A model generated the notes under the pieces. That model was not told the origin of the DNA. It worked only from the letters and a program-made list of their open reading frames with translations, and did no database searches. Below, one piece after another: positions 32,288 through 40,340 of a stretch of DNA of 40,340 nt. The position numbers and the translations under genes were made by a program. Positions within the stretch are counted from its first letter, which is position 1. Every line of letters starts with the position of its first letter. This stretch comes from Crocosphaera sp. (GTDB lineage: Bacteria > Cyanobacteriota > Cyanobacteriia > Cyanobacteriales > Microcystaceae): assembly GCA_030065205.1 (NCBI GenBank), contig JASJDN010000039.1, forward strand, positions 1 to 40,340, given 5' to 3'.

Positions 32288-32674
32288 ATGTTTAATTTTT
32301 CAGGAAAACGTCCCAATAATTTAGGCGTTAAAAATGGTAAATTAACCGCTTGTCCAGGAACGCCTAACTGTGTCAATAGTCAAAGTACAGATTCTCAATC
32401 TAAAATTGCTCCCCTTCCCATGATTTCTATGGATGAGTTAAAAAAAGTTGTTGAAAGTATGGAAAGAACCACCATTATTGAAGAAAGCAGTGACTATCTT
32501 TATGCTGAATTTAAAACTCCCTTGATGGGATTTGTTGATGATGTAGAATTTTACATAGATAATACTGAAAATGTCATCCATGTTCGGTCAGCTTCTCGTC
32601 TCGGGAAATCTGACTTAGGATTAAACCGTAAACGGGTAGAGGAAATCAGAAGCAAAATTGAAGGAAAAAACTAA
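32288..32674 (+). CDS. DUF1499 family protein
   Basis: A 128-aa protein with the DUF1499 core: KNGKLTACPGTPNCVNSQS near the N-terminus, YLYAEFKTPLMGFVDDVEFYID, and VIHVRSASRLGKSDLGLNRKRVE. The ATG at 32288 has AAAGGA at 32274-32279 and is preferred to the TTG at 32207. No signal peptide is present in this short form. The function is unknown; plant and cyanobacterial members occur around photosynthetic membranes. Confidence 0.88.
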   Translation: MFNFSGKRPNNLGVKNGKLTACPGTPNCVNSQSTDSQSKIAPLPMISMDELKKVVESMERTTIIEESSDYLYAEFKTPLMGFVDDVEFYIDNTENVIHVRSASRLGKSDLGLNRKRVEEIRSKIEGKN

Positions 32675-32727
32675 AACTATAGCATAGGAAAAATTGGAAG
32701 AACGACAAAACTAAATTTAAAAATCTA

Positions 32728-33681
32728 ATGGCTGAACCCTTCACAATAGGCGGACAAAATGGTTGGTATCATGATCACGGACATTGGGCAGGTTATTTCC
32801 ACACTTATGATAAATTTACAGTAGTTGATGAGGATAAGAAGCCTAGAACTATCCATGTTTTCTTGCCAAGAGATTATGAATATAGCCATGAATCATATCC
32901 CGTTATTTATATGAATGATGGAGATACCGCTTTTTTTTCTGGAGGTGACTATTATAAAAGCTGGAATATGGGGCAGATTTTAACTCGGTTATATGTTACC
33001 AATCAAATTCGTCGAGTGATTGTGGTGGCCATCTGTCCCATTGATCGTAATTATGAATATACTCACGCCCCAATTAAAGAAGGGAATTGGGGGGGATTAG
33101 AGGAATATTCTAATTACGTTGCTTCAGGGTTAAAAAGGTTTATTGATGATAATTATCGGACGCTTTCTAATCCCGAAAATTCAATGGTTCTAGGAGCCTC
33201 TCACGGGGGTTTGGCCGCCTTTTACACGGGGATTAAACACCCTGATAAGTTTAGATGTATAGCCGCCCTTTCGCCTTCGTTTTGGGTAGGATTAGATTCG
33301 ATGATTGATCCTTGTTTTTTAGATTTATCAGGGGATTTATTGGGATCATTGGAATATTCAGCCTTGATTTTTCCTGGATTACAAACATTGCAAGATCCAC
33401 AATTACAACCTAAAATTTATTTAGATTGGGGATTAATCAGAGAGGGGGGTTATCATAATTCTTTTATCGAAGCCAGAGCAACCGCAAGGGGTAGAGAAAT
33501 GAGAGATTTATTAATTCATAAATTTGGTTATCGCTACAACGAAAATTTATTTGTGGTTGAAGATCCCATCGGTCAACACAGCGAAGAATCGTGGTCAGGA
33601 CGTATGGAAACCGTCTTACAGAACTTTTTCGGTTGGCCAGCGTTGATGAAGCAGCTATTAGCTCAACAAACTATCTCCTAG
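32728..33681 (+). CDS. alpha/beta-hydrolase esterase (esterase-D-like)
   Basis: A 317-aa cytoplasmic hydrolase of the putative-esterase/feruloyl-esterase-like family. Nucleophile S158 lies in LGASHGGLAAF, acid residues downstream are not assigned, and H284 in GQHSEESW fits the catalytic histidine. The early segment RTIHVFLPRDYEYSHESYPVIYMNDGDTAFF matches the family start. No signal peptide. Substrate unknown: siderophore, S-formylglutathione or sugar esters are all possible for the family. Confidence 0.85.
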   Translation: MAEPFTIGGQNGWYHDHGHWAGYFHTYDKFTVVDEDKKPRTIHVFLPRDYEYSHESYPVIYMNDGDTAFFSGGDYYKSWNMGQILTRLYVTNQIRRVIVVAICPIDRNYEYTHAPIKEGNWGGLEEYSNYVASGLKRFIDDNYRTLSNPENSMVLGASHGGLAAFYTGIKHPDKFRCIAALSPSFWVGLDSMIDPCFLDLSGDLLGSLEYSALIFPGLQTLQDPQLQPKIYLDWGLIREGGYHNSFIEARATARGREMRDLLIHKFGYRYNENLFVVEDPIGQHSEESWSGRMETVLQNFFGWPALMKQLLAQQTIS

Positions 33682-33754
33682 GTTAAAAATTTAAAGTTGC
33701 CAATGGGTCTGAGTCGTGTTAGGATAATAAAGCTTGAAAAAAAGACAAAAGTTT

Positions 33755-33825
33755 GCGGGTGTAGTTTAGTGGTAAAACCTTAGCCTTCCAAGCTAATGAT
33801 GGGGGTTCGATTCCCCCCACCCGCT
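33755..33825 (+). tRNA. tRNA-Gly(TCC)
   Basis: A full cloverleaf: acceptor GCGGGTG (33755-33761) pairs with CACCCGC (33818-33824). The anticodon stem TTAGC/GCTAA encloses CTTCCAA with anticodon TCC at 33787-33789. The T loop GTTCGATTC is standard. Length 71 nt, no encoded CCA. GGATAAT around 33722 is a plausible -10 box. Confidence 0.97.
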
Positions 33826-33887
33826 TTGTTAAAGTTAAAAGATATGATAAGTATGTTCAGATGTCATAGGAACAATGGCGATCGCTT

Positions 33888-34718
33888 ATGCTCTTAGGGT
33901 TTCAATTTCAATCTCCAGGCCCCGTCTTATTTGAAGTCGGGCCATTGGTCATCCGTTGGTACGGTTTATTAATTGCCTGTGCGGTATTAATTGGGGTTAA
34001 TTTATCCCAATGGTTAGCCAAACGCCGTCACATTAACCCTGAAATCATCGGGGATTTAGCCATATGGTTAATCATAGGGGCAATTCCTTGTGCCAGGCTA
34101 TACTATGTAATATTTGAATGGCAAGAATACGCTCAACGTCCTCAAGATATTCTGGCCATCTGGAAAGGAGGTATCGCTATTCATGGAGCAATTTTAGGAG
34201 GAACTTTAGCAGCCTTAATTTTTGCCCGTTTAAACAAAATATCGGTATGGCAATTAGCTGATGTGGTGGTTCCTTCCTTAGCGTTAGGTCAAGGGATTGG
34301 CCGATGGGGAAATTTTTTCAATTCTGAAGCCTTTGGGTCCCCAACTAATTTACCCTGGAAGCTTTACATCCCTGTTAATAACCGTCCCGTAGACTATCTG
34401 ACATTTGAATACTTCCATCCCACGTTTCTGTATGAGTCCGTGTGGAATATCATGGTATTTATAACCCTGTTATCCTTATTTTTTTGGGGACTCAAGTATT
34501 CTAACCGTTTCTATGTGGGAACCCTATCCTTAGTCTATTTGATCGCCTACAGTTGTGGGCGAATTTGGATAGAAGGATTAAGAACCGATAGTTTAATGTT
34601 AGGGCCTTTGAGAGTCGCACAGGTGATCAGTTTAGTTATGATTAGTGTAGGGATTTTGGGGCTAGTGTGGTTATATCGTTTGAAAAAACCGTTACCAGAC
34701 GTGGTTTCCCCTCATTAG
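33888..34718 (+). CDS. lgt: prolipoprotein diacylglyceryl transferase
   Basis: This 276-aa integral membrane enzyme attaches diacylglycerol from phosphatidylglycerol to the lipobox cysteine of prolipoproteins. About seven hydrophobic helices are visible. H99-G100 in AIHGAILGG and the signature [10 protein letters not shown] (138-147) with R139 are hallmark residues. An HIP1 site (GCGATCGC) directly precedes the ATG. A predicted lipoprotein gene is 2.7 kb downstream but not in the same operon. Confidence 0.97.
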   Translation: MLLGFQFQSPGPVLFEVGPLVIRWYGLLIACAVLIGVNLSQWLAKRRHINPEIIGDLAIWLIIGAIPCARLYYVIFEWQEYAQRPQDILAIWKGGIAIHGAILGGTLAALIFARLNKISVWQLADVVVPSLALGQGIGRWGNFFNSEAFGSPTNLPWKLYIPVNNRPVDYLTFEYFHPTFLYESVWNIMVFITLLSLFFWGLKYSNRFYVGTLSLVYLIAYSCGRIWIEGLRTDSLMLGPLRVAQVISLVMISVGILGLVWLYRLKKPLPDVVSPH

Positions 34719-34884
34719 TCCCTTAAGCCTAAGTGGTATTAAATTATGACTTCGGGTCTTAGGGATGAATACAACTATCCAAGAAATCTCGTTTGATGTG
34801 TTTATCGAGACAATAGGGTCAAACACCTGGCTTTTCAAAGTGAAAAGTTTTTGGGGAGAAGAATAAATCCTCGTCTCAAAAACA

Positions 34885-34910
34885 ACTTCTGACTTCTGAC
34901 CTCTGACTTC
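34885..34910 (+). repeat. short TCTGAC-type tandem repeat before the 7TM-HD gene
   Basis: ACTTCTGACTTCTGACC then TCTGACTTC: four imperfect 7-nt units in the leader, 22 nt before the ATG. Such tracts recur in cyanobacterial intergenic DNA. Confidence 0.5.
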
Positions 34911-34931
34911 GTTAAATTGACCTCACACAAT

Positions 34932-37379
34932 ATGAAAAGGCTACAGCTATTAAAACAAAACTTAGAGAAATTACGGCAACAGTATCAAAAAAGTCGTCGT
35001 TCTTCTCTGGCAGGAAATCAAGATTTAGCCAAAAAAGTCCCTTCTCATCCCCTTCATCAGTCCAACTGGTTAAGCAAGTTACATAAATCAAAGCCCATCC
35101 GCCAACTCCATCCACCCTTAATGTGGGGAATAACAGTTATTTCTTTGACCAGTGTCATTGGTTATCGCTTCTACAACCAACCTCAACTATCTGTGGGAAC
35201 CGTATCCCCTGTGAAAGTGGTCGCCCCCAAAGATGGTACTTTCAAAGATGAAAAAACCACCGAAGCAAAGCGTAAAGAAGTTAAAACTGGCATTATTCCT
35301 ATCCTACAAAGAGACTTACAACTAACTAGCCAACTCAAAGGAGACTTAACAGAAACAATCACAGAAATTAAACAACTCCGTCAGCAAGCCGGAACGTTTC
35401 CTTTTATTAGTGGGTCTCTCATCCCTTTGGAAACTCAACAGTATCTACGGAGTATAGATGAGAAAACGTGGCAAACCATTCAATCAACCCTTATCAGTGA
35501 CAGTGAAGCCTCCCTGAACCTTCAACCCCACACTCAAGAAGCCATTACCCACTTAAAAAACTACGAGGACAAAACATCAACAACAATTCTCAAAGGATTG
35601 TTCGACACCATCCAACAATCCCGTCAACGTTACCATGCTGCTAAGCGAGAAGTCTTAAATACCAAAACCTCAAATCTAAACCCAGACTTGTTAGGAACAT
35701 TTCTCGATCTTGAAGATAGCACTTGGCAAACCACCGAAAAAACCTTAAACACCACCTTAAATCGCATTTTATTGCAGGGACTCCCCCCAGGAATGCCCGA
35801 TTATTTGCTCAATGAAATTATCAAAAATCAGTTGGAGTCGGCTTCCTCATCGGTTCCTCAAACCGCTATCACTGATCTATTGATGAAGATTCTCCAAAAT
35901 CAACATAATTTAACCGTAGATAAAGATGCCACCAAACAAAGGGCTGAACAAGCAGCCCAAGCAGTAGAACCGGTGATTGTAGAAGTGAAAGCCGGGGACG
36001 TTATTGTTGAAGCGGGAGAAAAAATAACCCAAGAAGAGTTTGTCCTCTTAGATAGTTTTAAACTGAGTCGTCGGGGCATTAATTGGATTGGCTTAGGCAT
36101 TTCTGCAGTCATCGTTATGGGAACGGTCACCATTTTTTGTGTGGTCAGCCAACAGATTCATCGTCCCATGCGTCGCCGAGATCATATTCTTCTGTGTCTG
36201 TTGAGTTTGAGTACCCCCCTGTTAGGGATTTTTAATCTCGGTTATACTAATTTGCCGGCGGTGGGACTACTGACCAGTAGTTTTTATGGACCGACTTTAG
36301 CCATTACTCAAGTGGTCTTATTGAGCGGTTTATCCACGTTTGCTGCTACTACTATCAACTGGAGTTATGTGCTGGCCGGAACGGCTGGAGGACTGTTGGC
36401 TGCTTCGGTGGCTTGGAAATTGCGATCGCGGGATGAGTTGGCCTGCTTGGGGGGTGTGGTTGGTCTGGTACAAGGAAGTCTCTATTTTATCGGTTATCTA
36501 ATTGTTGCCCCCGTAGCGGGTACCATCTGGTCTGTAGTTCTGCCCGATGCCCTTTATTACGGGATTTCTGGGATTGCTTGGAGTATCATGGCTTTGGGGG
36601 TTTCCCCTTACTTAGAACGGTTGTTTGATTTGGTAACCCCTATCCGTTTAGTGGAGTTAGCTAACCCGAACTGCGCTTTACTCAAACGCTTAGCAACGGA
36701 AACCCCTGGCACATTTCAACATACTTTATTTGTTGCCTGTTTAGCTGAAGCGGCAGCCCGCGAATTACACTGTAATGTAGAGTTAATTAGAGCCGGTACG
36801 TTATATCACGATATTGGGAAAATGCACGACCCGATGGGATTTATTGAAAATCAAATGGGCAACCCCAATAAACATGATTTAATTAATGATCCTTGGGTGA
36901 GTGTGGAAATTATTAAAAAGCACGTTTCTGAAGGGTTAGTGATGGCTAATAAATACGGTCTTCCTCGGGTCATTCGGGATTTTATTCCCGAACATCAAGG
37001 CACTTTATTAATTTCCTATTTTTATTATCAAGCAAAACAAGAAGCGGAACGCAATGGCACAGAAATGATTGCTGAGGAGGCGTTTCGTTATGCAGGCCCC
37101 ATTCCTCAGTCACGGGAAACCGGCATTGTCATGTTAGCCGATGGTTGTGAAGCTGCGTTACGATCTTTAAAGGAGGCAACTCCAGAAACAGCTTTGGCTA
37201 TGATTCAAAAGATTTTTAAAGCCCGTTGGCGAGATAATCAATTAAAAGATAGTGGCATTAAATATGAGGAATTACCTATTATTGCTGAGGTATTTGTTAA
37301 AGTATGGCAACAGTTCCATCATCAAAGAATTGTTTATCCGAAAGCAGCCTTAGAACCTCAAAATAATAAACCCACTTGA
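34932..37379 (+). CDS. 7TM-HD phosphohydrolase (PgpH-like c-di-AMP phosphodiesterase)
   Basis: An 815-aa polytopic membrane enzyme. The ATG at 34932 was chosen over a TTG 15 bases earlier. After a basic cytoplasmic N-terminus comes one helix (about 55-75) and an extracytoplasmic 7TMR-HDED-like domain (to about 380). A seven-helix bundle (about 385-565) and a cytoplasmic HD domain follow, with HTLFVACLAEAAAREL and LYHDIGKMHDP supplying metal ligands. PgpH-type proteins hydrolyse the signal c-di-AMP to pApA; this assignment is from family knowledge. It lies 214 nt downstream of lgt; coupling with it is unclear. Confidence 0.92.
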   Translation: MKRLQLLKQNLEKLRQQYQKSRRSSLAGNQDLAKKVPSHPLHQSNWLSKLHKSKPIRQLHPPLMWGITVISLTSVIGYRFYNQPQLSVGTVSPVKVVAPKDGTFKDEKTTEAKRKEVKTGIIPILQRDLQLTSQLKGDLTETITEIKQLRQQAGTFPFISGSLIPLETQQYLRSIDEKTWQTIQSTLISDSEASLNLQPHTQEAITHLKNYEDKTSTTILKGLFDTIQQSRQRYHAAKREVLNTKTSNLNPDLLGTFLDLEDSTWQTTEKTLNTTLNRILLQGLPPGMPDYLLNEIIKNQLESASSSVPQTAITDLLMKILQNQHNLTVDKDATKQRAEQAAQAVEPVIVEVKAGDVIVEAGEKITQEEFVLLDSFKLSRRGINWIGLGISAVIVMGTVTIFCVVSQQIHRPMRRRDHILLCLLSLSTPLLGIFNLGYTNLPAVGLLTSSFYGPTLAITQVVLLSGLSTFAATTINWSYVLAGTAGGLLAASVAWKLRSRDELACLGGVVGLVQGSLYFIGYLIVAPVAGTIWSVVLPDALYYGISGIAWSIMALGVSPYLERLFDLVTPIRLVELANPNCALLKRLATETPGTFQHTLFVACLAEAAARELHCNVELIRAGTLYHDIGKMHDPMGFIENQMGNPNKHDLINDPWVSVEIIKKHVSEGLVMANKYGLPRVIRDFIPEHQGTLLISYFYYQAKQEAERNGTEMIAEEAFRYAGPIPQSRETGIVMLADGCEAALRSLKEATPETALAMIQKIFKARWRDNQLKDSGIKYEELPIIAEVFVKVWQQFHHQRIVYPKAALEPQNNKPT

Positions 37380-37417
37380 TGTTTAAAACTGATTTTTAAA
37401 ATTTGAAGAAGTTGACT

Positions 37418-38578
37418 ATGTATCGTTATTTTATCCTTAGTTTATTGTTACCGTTTACGGTCGCTTGTAGCAATATTAGTGACTTAGAGAATCGGTTTGC
37501 GCCTAACCCTGAATTAGCTAAAAAAGAAGAAAACATCACTCCATCGACTTTAGAAATACCCAACGATTTCCCTGAAATTATTCCTCAATACGATAATTCA
37601 GAACTAAAGGAGATTTCTGATAATTTAAGCAATGAACAAGGTTTAATTCGTTGGTCATCTTCTGATTCTATTGATAAAATCAGTGACTTTTATCAACAAC
37701 AATTTAAGAGTAATGCTTGGGAAATAACTCAACCCTTTAACAGCGAAGATAATACCTTAATAGCGCAAAAAGATGGATTAGAAGTTAAACTATCTTTTCT
37801 CACTTCTAACAACGGTAATATTGATTATGGGATTAGTTATCAAAGCTTAAATGCTTCAACTGCATCAACAACAGAAACTAACTCTACAACTTCTAATACC
37901 AAAAACAATCAGGTTTCTACTGTTAATAATATTCCTGAAACTCTAGACACTTATGTTAAAGATGTTGTTAAACTAGGAACCGTTAGCTTGAATAATACTG
38001 AAAATAAAGCGACTAATGGAAATAGTGTAATCAACCGTCGAACCTATGGACGATGGTTAGTAGAAACCTATAATAAATTTCATGAAAATAACCCAACCAA
38101 ACAAATTAGATTAGGCGTTAAAACTGCTCAACCTGCTTTCTCAGATGTTCCTAGCAATGACCCCGACTTTGCCATTATTCAAGGGTTAGCTGAAGCGGGT
38201 TTTATTCCCTCTACTTTAACAGGAAATAGTAGTGCTTCTTTGTTCCGTCCTGACAGTCCTTTGACTAGAGAAGATTTAGTGACTTGGAAAGTCCCTTTAG
38301 ACATGGGAAAAGGATTACCAAAAGCCTCTCTTGATAATATCAAAGAAACCTGGGGGTTTCAAGATACCACCAAAATTGATACACAGGCCATACAAGCATT
38401 ATACGCCGATTTTCAAAACGGGGAACAATCTAATGTTCGGCGTGTCTTTGGTTATACCACACTCTTTCAACCCAAAAAAGGGGTAACTTTCGCTGAAGCT
38501 GCTGCTAGTTTATGGTATTTTGGCTATCAAGGGGATGGACTTTCGGCTAAAGATGTACTATCTATAGATAATCAATAG
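37418..38578 (+). CDS. SLH-domain-containing lipoprotein
   Basis: A 386-aa protein with start ATG at 37418 and GAAGAAG at 37406-37412. A hydrophobic leader MYRYFILSLLLPFTVAC ends in a lipobox-like cysteine (C17; -3 residue Thr is less usual). Residues about 40-140 form a small alpha/beta domain seen in some cyanobacterial lipoproteins (SSSDSIDKISDFYQQQFKSN). A Ser/Thr/Asn linker follows. An S-layer homology module with FSDVPSNDPDFAIIQGLAEAG and FRPDSPLTREDLVTW lies at about 240-290. SLH modules bind peptidoglycan-linked polymers, so it may link outer membrane and wall. Confidence 0.85.
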   Translation: MYRYFILSLLLPFTVACSNISDLENRFAPNPELAKKEENITPSTLEIPNDFPEIIPQYDNSELKEISDNLSNEQGLIRWSSSDSIDKISDFYQQQFKSNAWEITQPFNSEDNTLIAQKDGLEVKLSFLTSNNGNIDYGISYQSLNASTASTTETNSTTSNTKNNQVSTVNNIPETLDTYVKDVVKLGTVSLNNTENKATNGNSVINRRTYGRWLVETYNKFHENNPTKQIRLGVKTAQPAFSDVPSNDPDFAIIQGLAEAGFIPSTLTGNSSASLFRPDSPLTREDLVTWKVPLDMGKGLPKASLDNIKETWGFQDTTKIDTQAIQALYADFQNGEQSNVRRVFGYTTLFQPKKGVTFAEAAASLWYFGYQGDGLSAKDVLSIDNQ

Positions 38579-38603
38579 TTAATCCACTGTTTATCCATAT
38601 TTT

Positions 38604-39944
38604 ATGTCCGATATTCGAGAATCATTTATCCCTTTTCGCCGTACAGATATTATTAACCTTTGTCTTGAAGATGGAAAACTTCAAGGGAAAGATGTCAAAT
38701 TATTTCAAGAATTTTGTGACATTTTAACTGCTTTTTTTCATTTTCGCTTTCATTATACCTTAGAAACTATCAAAGATAGTTATACTGTTTTTAATCCTAA
38801 TTCTGACGTTAAAACGTTACAAGAACCGAGTTTAGAACAGTATGAAGCAATGGAAAATAAGGTAATTGAAGGGTTTAAATATATTTTAGAAAGAGCAAAT
38901 TATATTCAACTGTCTGATGATATCATTCAAAAATCATTGCAGGAGAAATCTTTAATTAATCTACAAACAGATGTAGACTTTGATGATTTTGACCAATTTT
39001 ATTGTTATTATCGGGGCGATATTGATGAACATATTACCATTAAAAAATTCCAGTTTTTTAAACAAAAAAAAGTCATTGATATCTTAGAAAGAGTTGTTTT
39101 ATTAATCAAATTTAAAGGTCAAGGCCATTTTCAAGCAAAAGCGAAAAAAAATAAGCAACATCAAGACCTAAATTTTACCCCAGGGAAAATGTATCTTTAT
39201 TTTTATAAAAATATACCAAAACTTGATCTTGATCTTCTTTTTCCTAATATCAAAACTAGCATGACGTGGAAAGATAAATTATTATTTGGTGTTCCTGCGA
39301 TCGGTGCTGCAATTCCTTTAATACTGCGAGCAATTCCTAATATTTTACTGATTATTGTGGCTATTTTGCTTGTACTTAGAGCAGATTCTATTGTCCAATC
39401 TATTGAAGTTGATAAGGAGAAAGTTCGTGATATTATGCCGATTTTAGTCGCTACATTATCCCTAACGATGACACTAGGGGGATTCGCTTTTAAACAATAT
39501 ACTAAGTATAAAAGTAAAGAAATTAAATTTCAAAAAGAAGTCAGTGATACTTTGTTTTTTAAGAATTTAGCAAATAATGCCAGTGTATTTCAAGCATTAG
39601 TTGATATTGCAGAAGAAGAAGAATGTAAAGAAATTATTTTAGTTTATTATCATCTTCTCACCAGTCAAGAAAAATTAACTCCTGAAAAGTTAGACCAAAA
39701 AATTGAACAATGGATGATGGAAAAATTGGGTATTCACATTGATTTTGATATTCATGGACCCTTAAAAAACTTAGAAAAAATCAAAGGAAAAATTGTTTAT
39801 GAAAATGACAATGAAGATGACATAAAAGAAGTTTCTTTATTATCTTATGAGCAGAAAGAAACTATCAATATTTTATCTCTGGAACAATCAAAAATGGTTC
39901 TAGACTATGTTTGGGATAACGCTTTTGCATATAATGGATGTTAA
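38604..39944 (+). CDS. DUF3754/TMEM143-like membrane protein
   Basis: A 446-aa protein matching the DUF3754 (TMEM143) family: RESFIPFRRTDIINLCL start, PGKMYLYFYKNIPKLDLDLLFP (about 193-214), and two to three transmembrane helices (228-260 and about 278-296). A cytoplasmic helical tail contains LFFKNLANNASVFQALVDIAEEEECKEIILVYY (about residues 315-345). Function unknown in bacteria and plants. It begins 26 nt after the SLH lipoprotein stop and may be cotranscribed with it. Confidence 0.88.
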   Translation: MSDIRESFIPFRRTDIINLCLEDGKLQGKDVKLFQEFCDILTAFFHFRFHYTLETIKDSYTVFNPNSDVKTLQEPSLEQYEAMENKVIEGFKYILERANYIQLSDDIIQKSLQEKSLINLQTDVDFDDFDQFYCYYRGDIDEHITIKKFQFFKQKKVIDILERVVLLIKFKGQGHFQAKAKKNKQHQDLNFTPGKMYLYFYKNIPKLDLDLLFPNIKTSMTWKDKLLFGVPAIGAAIPLILRAIPNILLIIVAILLVLRADSIVQSIEVDKEKVRDIMPILVATLSLTMTLGGFAFKQYTKYKSKEIKFQKEVSDTLFFKNLANNASVFQALVDIAEEEECKEIILVYYHLLTSQEKLTPEKLDQKIEQWMMEKLGIHIDFDIHGPLKNLEKIKGKIVYENDNEDDIKEVSLLSYEQKETINILSLEQSKMVLDYVWDNAFAYNGC

Positions 39945-40020
39945 AGAGGTTTCTCTCAATAAAAGAATGAAACTTTTATGTTAATATCACATAGTTTAGC
40001 CCTCTTAAATTTATAATTAC

Positions 40021-40340
40021 TTAAGAATTAGATTCGATAATTGTTCTCACTTGTTCAATGTCTAACTCTAATGCTTGTGCAATTTGTTCTACGGTTAAAC
40101 CCAATGCAACTAAACGAGGAATGGAGGATATTTTCGCAGTTAACTCTCCCTCTTGTCTTCCTTCTTGTCTTCCCTGTTCTATTCCTCGTTCTATTCCTCG
40201 TTCTATTCCTTGTTCTATTCCCTCTTCTAATGCTTCTTGATACACTTTAGTTTCTCTAAGATCACTTAAACTAAACATTTTTTCTATCTCCTGACGACTA
40301 ATTAACGGTAATTTGTAGACAAGGATTGTCTCTATTAATT
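40021..40340 (-). CDS. Rpn/DUF2887-like putative nuclease, C-terminal part
   Basis: Partial: the frame stays open beyond the right window edge. Reading from the edge it gives LIETILVYKLPLISRQEIEK, then MFSLSDLRETKVYQEALEEG, the C-terminal pattern of cyanobacterial Rpn/DUF2887 proteins (PD-(D/E)XK nuclease, transposase-like). A Glu/Gln/Arg/Gly low-complexity stretch (EQGIERGIERGIEQG) encoded by short repeats separates this from a final helical domain LGLTVEQIAQALELDIEQVR. The catalytic part would be beyond the window. The internal ATG at 40278 is not the true start. Confidence 0.8.
   Translation of the reverse strand, partial: LIETILVYKLPLISRQEIEKMFSLSDLRETKVYQEALEEGIEQGIERGIERGIEQGRQEGRQEGELTAKISSIPRLVALGLTVEQIAQALELDIEQVRTIIESNS

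Noticed and set aside
40041-40250. Plus-strand hydrophobic frames near the right end
   Set aside because: They are antisense shadows of the Glu/Gln/Arg repeat in the Rpn-like gene.

Overview
The window reads as chromosomal DNA of a unicellular cyanobacterium of the Crocosphaera/Cyanothece type. The evidence is the low G+C content, the many copies of the octamer GCGATCGC (HIP1, a cyanobacterial signature), PEP-CTERM proteins, an SLH-domain lipoprotein, and several protein families that are essentially cyanobacterial (DUF3318-like, DUF3352-like). The genus is an inference from style, not from a marker gene.

Bases 1-6,730 are housekeeping. On the minus strand lie a small 2Fe-2S ferredoxin and cobQ (cobyric acid synthase), then a small winged-helix-like protein. 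On the plus strand lie a Bcp/PrxQ peroxiredoxin, an exported protein whose predicted mature N-terminus is His, rpmG-rpsR (L33, S18) and an RNase II/R-family exonuclease. Bases 6,730-7,410 form a scar: a G-rich purine minisatellite, a 93-nt nested palindrome, and an internally deleted TnpB relic that keeps its IS200/IS605-like right-end hairpin. Bases 7,406-11,375 hold a DUF3318-like protein, a tiny aromatic protein, folB, a rhomboid protease and a DUF3352-like protein. Bases 11,606-12,380 are a gene graveyard: a membrane-protein pseudogene and a decayed UPF0175/DUF3368 toxin-antitoxin pair.

Bases 12,426-20,931 carry a 3'(2'),5'-bisphosphate nucleotidase, murF, a CRP-like palindrome, an unrecognised 429-aa soluble protein followed by a sensor kinase, a membrane-anchored gluzincin-like protein whose HExxH motif reads RExxH, and guaA. 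Bases 21,462-29,158 (all minus strand) form a surface-glycan block. It holds two tandem PEP-CTERM proteins, a C-terminal fragment of a duplicated glycosyltransferase, a 42-bp-repeat coiled-coil gene, three glycosyltransferases, gmhB, gmhA and a GDP-fucose-synthase-like reductase. Gene spacing from the reductase to the last glycosyltransferase is 2-22 nt, so this is probably one transcript that makes a heptose-derived glycan.

Bases 29,416-31,974 are small accessory genes: a pentapeptide-repeat membrane protein, two antitoxin-like genes without toxins, and a Uma2-type nuclease-fold protein. Bases 32,288-40,340 hold a DUF1499 protein, an esterase, tRNA-Gly(TCC), lgt, a 7TM-HD phosphohydrolase of the PgpH type, an SLH lipoprotein, a DUF3754/TMEM143-like protein, and the C-terminal part of an Rpn/DUF2887-like protein cut by the window edge. 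I found no intact mobile element, CRISPR array, rRNA or obvious new defence system. The best candidates for something undescribed are the degenerate gluzincin, the incomplete heptose cluster with its broken glycosyltransferase copy, and the palindrome/TnpB scar.
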